Source: CAVSWN01 sp046728115 (GTDB taxonomy: Bacteria; Acidobacteriota; Vicinamibacteria; Vicinamibacterales; CAVVIG01). Taken from it: DNA of 26,553 nt. The position numbers and the translations under genes were made by a program. Location of the stretch: the NCBI GenBank assembly GCA_046728115.1, contig JBKPDW010000451.1, positions 1-26,553 on the forward strand, in the 5' to 3' direction. Positions 1-7,059 of this stretch are shown here, one piece after another; positions within the stretch are counted from its first letter, which is position 1; every line of letters starts with the position of its first letter. The notes under the pieces were generated by a model. It ran no database searches. It was not told the origin of the DNA and saw nothing but the letters and a program-made list of their open reading frames with translations.

Positions 1-1
1 C

Positions 2-577
2 AACTGGACCTATCTGCCATACGGTCCGTTCGAGACACTGGAGGCGTACTCGACGTGGGCAGCCGCATTCGCCGCCGGCCCCGATCCGCAGTTCTGGGCG
101 ATCGTCGATCTGTCGACCGGCAAAGCCACCGGCGTGGCCAGCTACCTGCGCATCGATCCGGCGTCAGGCTCGATCGAGGTGGGTCACATCAACTACTCGC
201 CTCTGTTGCAGCGCCGCCCCGCGTCGACGGAAGCGATGTATCTGATGATGCGGCGTGCGTTCGAACTCGGCTACCGACGTTACGAATGGAAATGTGATTC
301 GTTGAATGCGCCGTCGAGGGCCGCCGCGCAGCGTCTCGGGTTTTCCTATGAAGGCATCTTCCGGCAGGCGCGCATCAGCAAAGGGCGCAACCGCGATACA
401 GTCTGGTTCGCGATCGTCGACCGGGAATGGCCGGCGCTCGATCGGCGTTTTCAACAGTGGCTCGACCCCTCGAATTTCGACGAGCGCGGCAGGCAACGCA
501 CGCCGTTGCGAGCGCTCACGGCGCCGCTACTGTATCGAACCGATCCGTCATCGCTCGACGATTACCCGCGCGATTGA
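2..577 (+). CDS. GNAT family N-acetyltransferase (RimJ/RimL-like), 5' end missing
   Basis: The frame is open from base 2 to a stop at 575-577, so the gene begins upstream of the window and about 191 C-terminal residues are visible. The visible part looks like a RimJ/RimL-type GNAT acetyltransferase, which moves an acetyl group from acetyl-CoA to a protein N-terminus or small amine. Supporting features are an FWAIVD strand followed by a turn and TGVASYLRID, a SIEVGHINYSP core strand, a helix with MYLMMRRAFELGYRRYEWKC, and the late NAPSRAAAQRLGFSYEG segment, which is the usual GNAT end motif. The substrate cannot be told. Its last 30 bases overlap the 3' end of the convergent lipoprotein gene on the other strand. 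Confidence 0.85.
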   Translation, partial: NWTYLPYGPFETLEAYSTWAAAFAAGPDPQFWAIVDLSTGKATGVASYLRIDPASGSIEVGHINYSPLLQRRPASTEAMYLMMRRAFELGYRRYEWKCDSLNAPSRAAAQRLGFSYEGIFRQARISKGRNRDTVWFAIVDREWPALDRRFQQWLDPSNFDERGRQRTPLRALTAPLLYRTDPSSLDDYPRD

Positions 578-1042
578 GTACGCGCCGATGGGCGCCCACT
601 GCTGCGAACCGTATCGGGCGAACAGGTCTACCTTCGCGTCCACGAAGTGCGAATTCTGGAGCATGTCCCATTGCGAGTCCGTGCCGGTATAACCGATCTC
701 TGCCTTGATGACCAGCTGACCTGACCGGCCAGCCGGGGGTAAGCCTGCCGAGCCGGCGGCGGTGATCATCGCGTTACTCCACTCCTCGGGCGAGTCCACG
801 CGGCGGAAGATCGCGTTCACCTGCACCGGCGCGAGCGTCCGATCCGACGCATTTTTCACCTTGAACGCGACGGCCGGCACGAGCTTGTTGGTGCCGCCAC
901 TCGAACCGGCATCCATCCAGCCCGTAGTGACGGCCTCCAGCTGAAGCGCCATTCGAACATCCACGTTCGGGCCGCAGGCGGATGCGGCGAAGGCCAGTAT
1001 CGCGAACACACAAGTTTTCAACGGTGGCAGGAATCTCTGCAT
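548..1042 (-). CDS. Small predicted lipoprotein of unknown function
   Basis: This encodes 164 residues from an ATG at 1042. The N-terminus is a short basic stretch, a hydrophobic core (CVFAILAFAASA) and a lipobox-like ASAC at about residues 20-23, so it is probably lipidated and exported. The mature part looks like one beta-rich domain: it contains AVAFKVKNASDRTLAPVQVNAIFRR, the pattern of proteins with an immunoglobulin-like or FxLYD-type fold. I do not recognise a specific family and assign no function. It is divergent from the ArsR gene at 1107 and its 3' end overlaps the GNAT gene tail to tail by 30 bases. Confidence 0.75.
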   Translation of the reverse strand: MQRFLPPLKTCVFAILAFAASACGPNVDVRMALQLEAVTTGWMDAGSSGGTNKLVPAVAFKVKNASDRTLAPVQVNAIFRRVDSPEEWSNAMITAAGSAGLPPAGRSGQLVIKAEIGYTGTDSQWDMLQNSHFVDAKVDLFARYGSQQWAPIGAYSIARVIVER

Positions 1043-1072
1043 CGTTGTCGTTAGACACCACTGGACGGGGAC

Positions 1073-1106
1073 TTGACTATATTTTAGTTTTATCTAAACT
1101 ATTGCC
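1073..1106 (+). promoter_or_regulatory. Promoter and likely autoregulatory operator of the ArsR gene
   Basis: An AT-rich island in GC-rich DNA holds TTGACT (1073-1078), a 16-bp spacer and TAAACT (1095-1100). Lying over the spacer and -10 is a perfect 6-bp inverted repeat, TAGTTT (1085-1090) and AAACTA (1096-1101), separated by 5 bases. The GTG start at 1107 is only 6 bases past the -10, so transcription would begin at or next to the start codon and the mRNA may be leaderless. The palindrome is placed where an ArsR dimer would block RNA polymerase. The sequence match is seen directly; the function is inferred. Confidence 0.6.
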
Positions 1107-1469
1107 GTGAGCTTGCCCCAACCGTCGTTCCTCTCGGTCCTCGCCTCGGCGCGCCGCCAGGAGATCCTGCGGCTGGTCTGGGATCACGAACTGAGCGCCG
1201 GAGACATCCATCGCGCCATGCCCGACGTCACGTTCGGCGCCATCTCTCTGCAACTCCGTTCTCTTCAAAATGCCGGGCTGGTCACCATGCGGGCCGAAAG
1301 TCGCAATCGCTTCTACCAGGCGCGTCGCGACGCGATCGGGCCCATGGCCGCGATGCTCGAGCGCATGTGGGACGACGCGTTGTGGCGGCTCAAGCTGACG
1401 GCTGAACTGGAACATTCGCGCCGCGGTCCGCGTCCGCGGCGGCAGCGAGCGAGCACGCGGAAAATGTGA
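1107..1469 (+). CDS. ArsR-family winged-helix transcriptional regulator
   Basis: This 120-residue protein starts at GTG 1107. It is the small ArsR type often paired with SRPBCC genes. Residues 5-75 form the winged helix: ASARRQEILRLVWDHELSAGDIHRAM, then the recognition helix region TFGAISLQLRSLQNAGLVTMRAESRNRFYQAR. The C-terminal tail is rich in Arg. No Cys-rich metal site (ELCVCD type) is visible, so metal sensing is unlikely. Six bases separate it from the SRPBCC gene, which it probably co-transcribes and controls. A palindrome over its own promoter fits autorepression. The inducer is unknown. Confidence 0.88.
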   Translation: MSLPQPSFLSVLASARRQEILRLVWDHELSAGDIHRAMPDVTFGAISLQLRSLQNAGLVTMRAESRNRFYQARRDAIGPMAAMLERMWDDALWRLKLTAELEHSRRGPRPRRQRASTRKM

Positions 1470-1475
1470 GGCGTT

Positions 1476-2240
1476 ATGCCGGTAGCCCATCCGATCGATC
1501 GCATCGTGACCGTTCTTGCCCCACGGGAAACCGTTTTTCAGTACCTCACCGACACGCCTCGCTGGGCCGCGTGGTGGGGCGCCGGCTCCTCAATCGAGCC
1601 GCGGCCGGGCGGCAAGATATACATCCGCTATCCGGACGGCACGGAAGCGGCTGGCGACGTCGTGGAAGTGGATCCGCCGCAGCGAATCGTCTTTACGTAC
1701 GGGTATGTTACGGGCAAGCCGATTCCTGTCGGCGCGTCAACCGTAACGATCCGGCTCGATGCCGATCCGGCGGGAACCCGGGTCCATCTCACCCACCAGT
1801 TGCCGGATGCGAGCCTTGTCGAGGAACACACGCAGGGATGGCGATATCAGCTGTCGCTCTTCAGCAATCTCGTCGCGGACGCCGTCAACGCCAAGGCGGC
1901 CGACATGGTGGACGCGTGGTTCGACGCCTGGGCCGAACCCGACGTCGAACGCCGTCAGCAGACGCTCAACCGTGTGGCTGCCTCCGATGTCCGTTTCCGC
2001 GATCGGTTCGGCCACACGAACGGCGTCACCGATCTCATGCCGCACATCACCGCTGCGCAGCGGTTCATGCCGGGTATACGACTCCACCGCCAAGGCGACG
2101 TCCGACATTGTCAGGGCACCGTGCTGGCCGAGTGGATCGCGCGCGGCCCGGATGGTCAGGACCGCGCGCGCGGAATGAATGTCTTCGTGCTGGGAGCCGA
2201 CGGACGGATCACATCGGTGACGGATTTCTGGAACGTCTGA
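1476..2240 (+). CDS. SRPBCC (AHSA1-like) domain fused to a SnoaL/NTF2-like domain
   Basis: This 254-residue protein starts at ATG 1476. Residues 1 to about 140 match the AHSA1-like SRPBCC fold: RIVTVLAPRETVFQYLTDTPRWAAWWG, then GGKIYIRYPDGTEAAGDVVEVDPPQRIVFTYGY, and a closing amphipathic helix with GWRYQLSLFSNLV. The remainder (about 145-254) looks like a SnoaL/NTF2 cone domain: AWFDAWAEPDVERRQQTLNRVAA, VRFRDRFG, and the ending GADGRITSVTDFWNV. Both folds bind small hydrophobic ligands, and the reaction, if any, is unknown. It follows the ArsR gene by 6 bases and is probably its regulated partner. The two-domain fusion is less common than the single SRPBCC form. Confidence 0.85.
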   Translation: MPVAHPIDRIVTVLAPRETVFQYLTDTPRWAAWWGAGSSIEPRPGGKIYIRYPDGTEAAGDVVEVDPPQRIVFTYGYVTGKPIPVGASTVTIRLDADPAGTRVHLTHQLPDASLVEEHTQGWRYQLSLFSNLVADAVNAKAADMVDAWFDAWAEPDVERRQQTLNRVAASDVRFRDRFGHTNGVTDLMPHITAAQRFMPGIRLHRQGDVRHCQGTVLAEWIARGPDGQDRARGMNVFVLGADGRITSVTDFWNV

Positions 2241-2307
2241 ACACTCGCCACCATGGGTTGGCCGTGCACTCTGCGTTCTTTTACGTCCTCTCCGGTTGCC
2301 TTCGCTG

Positions 2308-2817
2308 CTATGCGAACCGGGTGTCGTCCGCCGACGGTCCGTAGATCGCCGGAACGGCGGCGTTGTTCAGCCGCAGGTACACCGTCAGCTGTCCCCGATG
2401 ATGCGAGAGGTGCATGAAGGTATCACGCAGCACGAGGTGACGGAGATCCTCGCTGACGGTATTGCCAGACACGAGGAGCTTCCACGGCTTCATCAGCTTC
2501 TCGTCGTTGACTGCGCTCAGGGCCTGGCGGGCGCTCGCAACGCCCTGGTCATGCGCCTCGACGAGCTCCGCGCTCGTTCGGAGAGGCTTCGTATCGAAAT
2601 TTGATCCCGCCGCTGGACTCAAATCGAGGCTGTCCTGGTTGATGATCATCGGAATCCAGGACGGCATTCTCGCGACCAGCCCCGCCAGTCGACCGAGCGG
2701 CATCGATTTGTCGTGCGGTTTCCAGTCGTCGTGTCCCTCGGGAACGCGCTCGAGCGTTCGCCGCGTGCGTGTGGCCTCGGCGTCCAGTTGCGCGAGAAAC
2801 AAGTCGGTCAGCTTCAT
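2308..2817 (-). CDS. DinB-family putative metal-dependent enzyme
   Basis: This encodes 169 residues from an ATG at 2817, with GGAGG six bases upstream. It fits the four-helix-bundle DinB/YfiT-like superfamily. The three-histidine metal site is suggested by HDDWKPHDKS near residues 29-37 and the hallmark TFMHLSHHRGQLTVYLR near residues 134-150. Members include thiol-transferases and hydrolases, but the substrate of this one cannot be read from sequence. It lies 33 bp downstream of the kinase-BRCT gene on the same strand and may be its last co-transcribed partner. It converges with the SRPBCC gene across 67 bp with no convincing terminator hairpin. Confidence 0.85.
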   Translation of the reverse strand: MKLTDLFLAQLDAEATRTRRTLERVPEGHDDWKPHDKSMPLGRLAGLVARMPSWIPMIINQDSLDLSPAAGSNFDTKPLRTSAELVEAHDQGVASARQALSAVNDEKLMKPWKLLVSGNTVSEDLRHLVLRDTFMHLSHHRGQLTVYLRLNNAAVPAIYGPSADDTRFA

Positions 2818-2850
2818 AGCGATCCTCCGCCGGTCCGGTGACTCCGGACA

Positions 2851-3966
2851 CTACTTCCCAACCAAGTGCCAGAACTGCGTCTCGTTCAGCAGCGTAATCC
2901 TGTGTCCCTTCTCCCTCAGCCGCTTGATCTCCATCAGCTTGAGGCCGCCGTCTCGTCCGGCAGCTTGCAGCGGGTTGGGGCGGCCTCGCACGACGACCGT
3001 TGTCTTCGCAGATGGCATCCCGTGGATGATGGCGCCGGCGCGGCGAGCGGCGCGCACGGCCACGCTTCGCTTCTTGCTCAATATCCCTGTGAAAGCCAGA
3101 TGGATCCCTTTCAACGTCCGCAGAACTCCGCTCCTCAGCGACGCGGGCGGGGTCCTCAATGCCTCGATCATCTCGTTCGCGCTCTCGTACCGCTTTCGGC
3201 GCTCCCCGATGCACCGGTAGACGATCTCCTTCAAGTGATCCGAACATGCAAGCCCGCGGACGTCGGGCGGACGGATGCGCGATTTCGCGTCGCCGCGGAT
3301 CAGCATTCCCAGCAACTGGCCCACCTGATACACGTCGTCGCGCGCCTGCCATTTCGGCGCTGCCCGCGCCAGGATGTCGCTCGGAGCGGTCAGTGCGTTC
3401 ATTGTCCTGGCCGTAACGCCGCGACCGTCGCTTTGCTGCCGGACGATTCCGAAATCGCCGAGCTTGAGACGGCGACCATCGCACACGAAGACGTTCAGAG
3501 GTGTGAGATCGCGATGGAGCGTCTGCCCGCGATGCAGCTTCCCGAGGACTTCGAGCAGGCCCGCAATCTCGCGCCGGGCCGTGGTCTCGGCCCAACCTTT
3601 CCCGTGACTTGCGAGGAACGCGCTCAAGTCGCCGTGACGCGCGTACTCGAGCGCCAGGCAATACAAGGCACGGCCACCTGATCGCATCAGCGGAAACGTG
3701 TCGTACACCCGTATCGCGCGCGGATGCTGCTCGAGCAACTGTCCGAAATACGCCTCGCGCAGCCAGCCGTCGATGCGCGTGCTGACCTTGATACAGACCA
3801 TCTCCGGCACGCTGTCCGAAGGTCCAAGCCGGTTCGCCAGATACACCTGCCCGAAGCCACCTTGCCCCAGCAGACGCTCGATGCGGTACTGAAGCTGGCT
3901 CTCGGGGCTGGCGATGACGTCGCCGTGTGCGAAAAGCGACTGGACCCGATCGAATCGGGCGCGCAC
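2851..3966 (-). CDS. Ser/Thr protein kinase with C-terminal BRCT domain
   Basis: This encodes 371 residues from GTG at 3966; no better in-frame ATG is present. Residues about 27-272 are a Hanks-type kinase: glycine loop GQGGFG (34-39), VCIK with Lys60, HRDLTPLN with Asp153 and Asn158, and DFG (171-173). All catalytic residues are present, so it should be active. There is no transmembrane segment, PASTA, TPR or WD40 sensor domain. Instead residues about 285-370 resemble a BRCT domain of the DNA ligase type: IHLAFTGILSKKR, a GA turn, SAKTTVVVRG, a GLK...KRL helix, and the final NETQFWHLVG with its conserved Trp. The gene sits 38 bp after iolG. Its target is unknown. Confidence 0.85.
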   Translation of the reverse strand: MRARFDRVQSLFAHGDVIASPESQLQYRIERLLGQGGFGQVYLANRLGPSDSVPEMVCIKVSTRIDGWLREAYFGQLLEQHPRAIRVYDTFPLMRSGGRALYCLALEYARHGDLSAFLASHGKGWAETTARREIAGLLEVLGKLHRGQTLHRDLTPLNVFVCDGRRLKLGDFGIVRQQSDGRGVTARTMNALTAPSDILARAAPKWQARDDVYQVGQLLGMLIRGDAKSRIRPPDVRGLACSDHLKEIVYRCIGERRKRYESANEMIEALRTPPASLRSGVLRTLKGIHLAFTGILSKKRSVAVRAARRAGAIIHGMPSAKTTVVVRGRPNPLQAAGRDGGLKLMEIKRLREKGHRITLLNETQFWHLVGK

Positions 3967-4004
3967 AGACGATGTGACGGCGCGGGTCGTAGCAGATGTG
4001 GCGT

Positions 4005-5048
4005 TCAGACGCTCTCCTCCTGCACCTCCGCGATGGCCACCGAGACGCCAGTTTCCCGCGCACGGGTCGCAGCGACACCGATTCGCAGCGCTTCGAGACC
4101 GTCCTCAATGGTGACCGGAGGTGTCCGCTCGCGCAAGACATTCTGCGCGAAGTTCTGCAGCTGCGCGGTGTAGGCGTCCCGAAACCGTTCCATGAAGTAC
4201 GGCACGGTGTCGTGCGCGACGGAGTTCTTCGTCAGAACCATCACTGGCGTCTCGCGAAGATACCCGATCCGGACGGTCCCCTCGGAGCCAAGGACTTCTG
4301 TGGCGATATCGTACCCGTAGATCCCGCTCCGGCTGAGATCGACGACGCCCAATTTGCCGTTTGCGAAAACAAGGCTCGTGACGGCGTTGTCGATGTCGCC
4401 AACTGCCGCGAGCTCGGGATACGCCAAGGTCTCACCGATCGTCGACACACGGGCCACGTCGCCCATGAACCAGCGCGCGAGATCGAAATCGTGAATGCCC
4501 ATGTCGATGAGCATGCCACCGCTGCTCTTGGGGTTGGCGTATTCGACGCTCGGCGGAAACGGATCGCGTGACGAGGCCTTGAATACCAGCGGAGTCCCGA
4601 TAAGGCCCTGGCGAATCTGCGTGTGCGCCGACGCGTAGCCCGCGTCGAAGCGCCGCATGAAGCCCATCTGAAAGAACATGCCCGCGCGTGCGATCGCATC
4701 TCGCATGGCCGCGACGTCCTCGAGCGACAGCGCGGGCGGCTTTTCGCAGAATGTCGGCTTTCGCTTCGACGCTGTTGCCACTACCAGTTCCCGGTGTGTA
4801 TGGGTCGGCGAGACGATGACGACCGCATCGACCATGGCATCGTCGATCAGCGCGAGCGGGTCGTCATAGTGCCGCGGGACGTCGAACTCCGCCGCCACCT
4901 CGCGGGTGAGGTCACCGATCGGATCGGCGACGGCAACGAGCCGCGTTTCGGCGATCCGGGAAGACAGGTCGCGGGCGTACACGCGGCCCAGACGCCCGAG
5001 CCCGACGAGACCGACCGCGAGGCGGCTCTTTCGCGCAGACACAGTCAT
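4005..5048 (-). CDS. iolG: Inositol 2-dehydrogenase (Gfo/Idh/MocA family)
   Basis: This encodes 347 residues. The ATG at 5048 overlaps the stop of the upstream binding-protein gene as ATGA, which fixes the start over a longer open frame. It should oxidise myo-inositol to 2-keto-myo-inositol with NAD+, the first cytosolic step of inositol breakdown. Visible features are the Rossmann loop GLGRLG (16-21), CEKP with catalytic Lys103, GFMRRFD (about 129-134, a mark of IolG-like members), and IDMGIHDFD with Asp182 and His186. The last two have the spacing of the catalytic pair in Bacillus IolG. Related enzymes act on scyllo-inositol or other polyols, so the exact isomer is inferred from the flanking iol genes. 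Confidence 0.88.
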   Translation of the reverse strand: MTVSARKSRLAVGLVGLGRLGRVYARDLSSRIAETRLVAVADPIGDLTREVAAEFDVPRHYDDPLALIDDAMVDAVVIVSPTHTHRELVVATASKRKPTFCEKPPALSLEDVAAMRDAIARAGMFFQMGFMRRFDAGYASAHTQIRQGLIGTPLVFKASSRDPFPPSVEYANPKSSGGMLIDMGIHDFDLARWFMGDVARVSTIGETLAYPELAAVGDIDNAVTSLVFANGKLGVVDLSRSGIYGYDIATEVLGSEGTVRIGYLRETPVMVLTKNSVAHDTVPYFMERFRDAYTAQLQNFAQNVLRERTPPVTIEDGLEALRIGVAATRARETGVSVAIAEVQEESV

Positions 5049-5986
5049 CGGGCGTTGTCCCTCGTGACGAGATCGAGCTTGACTTTGATGTCCGTCGGCA
5101 GCGTTTCGCCTTTGATCACCTTGACCGCGCTTTCTACCGCGATTCGTCCCATCTCGGCCGGGAACTGCGCCACCGACGCGGCCATCGTACCCGCCGCGAT
5201 CGCGTTCCTCGCATCGTCGAGCGCGTCGAATCCGACGACCCGGATTTTTCCCGTCTTGCCAGCCGCGGCGATCGCTTCGAGGGCGCCAAGCGCCATCAGA
5301 TCGCTGCACGCGAACAGGCTGTCGACGTCGGGATGCGCCTGCAGCATGTTCTGGAACACATTGAATCCCTGATCGCGCTCCCAGTTCGCAGGCTGGGAGG
5401 CGACGATCGAGATGCCGGGAGCCGTCCCGATGGCATCGCGGAACCCGCGCAACCGGGAGTCGCCCGTCTCGTGACCTGGAATGCCCTCGAGGATCGCGAC
5501 GCGCGCGTGGCCGTTACTCGACCTGACCAGGTATTCGCCCGCAAGCTTTCCGCCCTCGTAGTTGTCGGACCCGACGAACGTCGCGGGTTTCACGCCGGCA
5601 TCATCGGCTGCTTTGTCATCGAGACGAGTGTCGACGACGACAATCGGAACCTTGGCGTTCTTGGCCTTGACCAGCGCCGAGACGATCTCGCGGGAGCCGC
5701 TGGGCGTGATGCAGAGAGCCTGGATGCCGGTCTGGATCAGGTTCTCGACGATTTGCATCTGCTTTTCGGCATCGATCTCCCGCTCCGCTGCCTGAACCTG
5801 CAGCGTGACCCCGAGGCGGTCCGCGGCTTCCTGCGCCCCGCGGCGCATATCGACGAAGAATGGATGATTCAATGTCTTGAGCACGAGGGCCACTGTCGGT
5901 TTGCCCGTGTTCGTGGTCGTCGTGCCGCGGTTGCACGAGAGCGAGGCCGCTGAAGCCAGGAGGGCGACGAGTAGAAGTCGTTTCAT
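5045..5986 (-). CDS. Sugar/inositol ABC transporter substrate-binding lipoprotein (RbsB/IbpA-like)
   Basis: This encodes 313 residues from ATG 5986; a longer open frame exists but only this start gives a proper signal sequence. MKRLLLVALLASAASLSC is a lipoprotein signal ending in a lipobox (SLSC), so the protein is probably membrane-anchored in the periplasm. The mature protein is a Peripla_BP_4 type I binding protein: TLNHPFFVDMRRGAQEAADRLG, the hinge-side AEREIDAEKQMQIVENLI, TFVGSDNYEGGKLAGEYL, LEGIPGHETGDSRLRGFRDA and IRVVGFDALDDA. The family binds ribose, allose, xylose or myo-inositol. The surrounding iol genes make inositol the best guess. It overlaps iolG by 4 bases and follows the permease after an 83-bp gap containing an inverted repeat. 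Confidence 0.88.
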   Translation of the reverse strand: MKRLLLVALLASAASLSCNRGTTTTNTGKPTVALVLKTLNHPFFVDMRRGAQEAADRLGVTLQVQAAEREIDAEKQMQIVENLIQTGIQALCITPSGSREIVSALVKAKNAKVPIVVVDTRLDDKAADDAGVKPATFVGSDNYEGGKLAGEYLVRSSNGHARVAILEGIPGHETGDSRLRGFRDAIGTAPGISIVASQPANWERDQGFNVFQNMLQAHPDVDSLFACSDLMALGALEAIAAAGKTGKIRVVGFDALDDARNAIAAGTMAASVAQFPAEMGRIAVESAVKVIKGETLPTDIKVKLDLVTRDNAR

Positions 5987-6014
5987 GTTGCGTCTTTCGA
6001 GACAGTGGAGCCTT

Positions 6015-6058
6015 CGGAGAACACAGAGACCCTGTGAAGCTCTTCTTCGTGTCCTCCG
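6015..6058. repeat. Imperfect inverted repeat between permease and binding-protein genes
   Basis: Bases 6015-6029 and 6044-6058 are inverted copies matching at 12 of 15 positions around a 14-base loop. The arms are rich in the pattern CGGAGNACAC...GAGA. It lies inside the transport operon, in the largest gap of an otherwise overlapping gene chain. From memory it resembles short interspersed CACAGAG-type intergenic repeats seen in several soil phyla; I could not search for other copies. In the transcript it would form a hairpin just upstream of the binding-protein gene. Confidence 0.6.
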
Positions 6059-6069
6059 CATCCTCCCCG

Positions 6070-7059
6070 CTACCGATTCTTACGCTTCAACGCCGTATCC
6101 AACAGCACCGCCACAACGATCACGCCACCGATCACGATCTGCTGCAGGAACGACGACACGCCAAGCAGGTTGAGACCGTTGCGCAGCACGCCCATGATCA
6201 GCGCTCCTACCAGCGTACCGCCGAGATTGCCCTCGCCGCCCATCAGGCTGGTCCCGCCGATGACCGTCGCGGCAATCGCATCCAGCTCGTACATCATCCC
6301 CGCAATCGGCTGCGCCGAGTTCAGGCGCGCGGTCAGAATCACGGCGGCCATGGCGCTCGCGACACCAGACACGCCGTAAATCGCGGCCTTGTGAAAGCGG
6401 ACGGCGACGCCCGAAAGGCGCGTTGCCTCTTCGTTGCCGCCGATCGCGTAGACGTAACGCCCGAAGGTCGTGCGCGTCAGCACGAAATGCGCCACGAGAT
6501 AGATGACGGCCATCACGATCACCGGCGCCGGCACGAACCAGAGACGGCCGGTGGCGATCGCCCGGAACGACCCGTCGAAGCCCGAGACGGGGCGGCCTTC
6601 CGTGAACAGCAGCGCTGCCCCGCGCGCGATGCTCATCATGCCGAGCGTGACGATGAATGGCGGCAGCTGGCCCCAGCTGATGAGCAGGCCATTCGCCAGG
6701 CCGCACGCCAGACCCGTGGCCAGCGACAGGAGCACCGCGGCCGCGATCGGTTGGCCGCTTTGTAGCGACGTCCCGAGAACGACTCCGGCCAGCGCCACGA
6801 TCGAACCAACCGACAGGTCGATACCCGCCGACAGGATCACGAACGTCATGCCGACTGCGACGACCGCGTTGATGCTGGTCTGCTCCGCAACGTTGAGCAG
6901 GTTCGAGAACGTGAGGAAATACGGCGTCAGAATCCACAAGGTGACACACAGGGCGACGAGCCCGATGAGCGTGCCGAACTGCCGGGCCGACACCAGCAGC
7001 GAATCGGCGCGCACTCCGCCCACAGCAGTCACGCCGGCGCGATCGGCCACGGTGGTCAC
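6070..7059 (-). CDS. Sugar/inositol ABC transporter permease (RbsC/IatP-like)
   Basis: This encodes 329 residues from GTG 7059, which overlaps the ATPase stop as GTGA. The frame is open much further upstream, but that part is antisense-like noise inside the ATPase gene. It is a BPD_transp_2 (ribose-type) inner-membrane permease. About ten hydrophobic segments are visible, and family marks include the conserved NAVVAVGMTFVILSAGIDLSVGSIVALAG, LPPFIVTLGMMSIARG, TTFGRYVYAIGGNEEATRLSGV, and the loop DAIAATVIGGTSLMGGEGNLGGTLVGALIMGVLRNGLNLLGV. It pairs with the adjacent ATPase and binding lipoprotein. Substrate is probably myo-inositol by context, as for Caulobacter IatP. Confidence 0.9.
   Translation of the reverse strand: MTTVADRAGVTAVGGVRADSLLVSARQFGTLIGLVALCVTLWILTPYFLTFSNLLNVAEQTSINAVVAVGMTFVILSAGIDLSVGSIVALAGVVLGTSLQSGQPIAAAVLLSLATGLACGLANGLLISWGQLPPFIVTLGMMSIARGAALLFTEGRPVSGFDGSFRAIATGRLWFVPAPVIVMAVIYLVAHFVLTRTTFGRYVYAIGGNEEATRLSGVAVRFHKAAIYGVSGVASAMAAVILTARLNSAQPIAGMMYELDAIAATVIGGTSLMGGEGNLGGTLVGALIMGVLRNGLNLLGVSSFLQQIVIGGVIVVAVLLDTALKRKNR

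Noticed and set aside
2241..2307. A terminator between the convergent SRPBCC and DinB genes
   Set aside because: I found no stem longer than 4 bp followed by a T-run; short palindromes such as CCATGG are too weak.
2549..4141. A 530-codon - strand frame over the kinase and iolG junction
   Set aside because: It is a frame-shifted shadow of the kinase and DinB genes, extremely rich in Arg, and contradicts two recognisable proteins in the neighbouring frame.
5049..5309. An 87-residue N-terminal extension of IolG
   Set aside because: It is charged, Arg-rich and lies inside the binding-protein gene. The ATG at 5048 gives the usual IolG start and a 4-base overlap.
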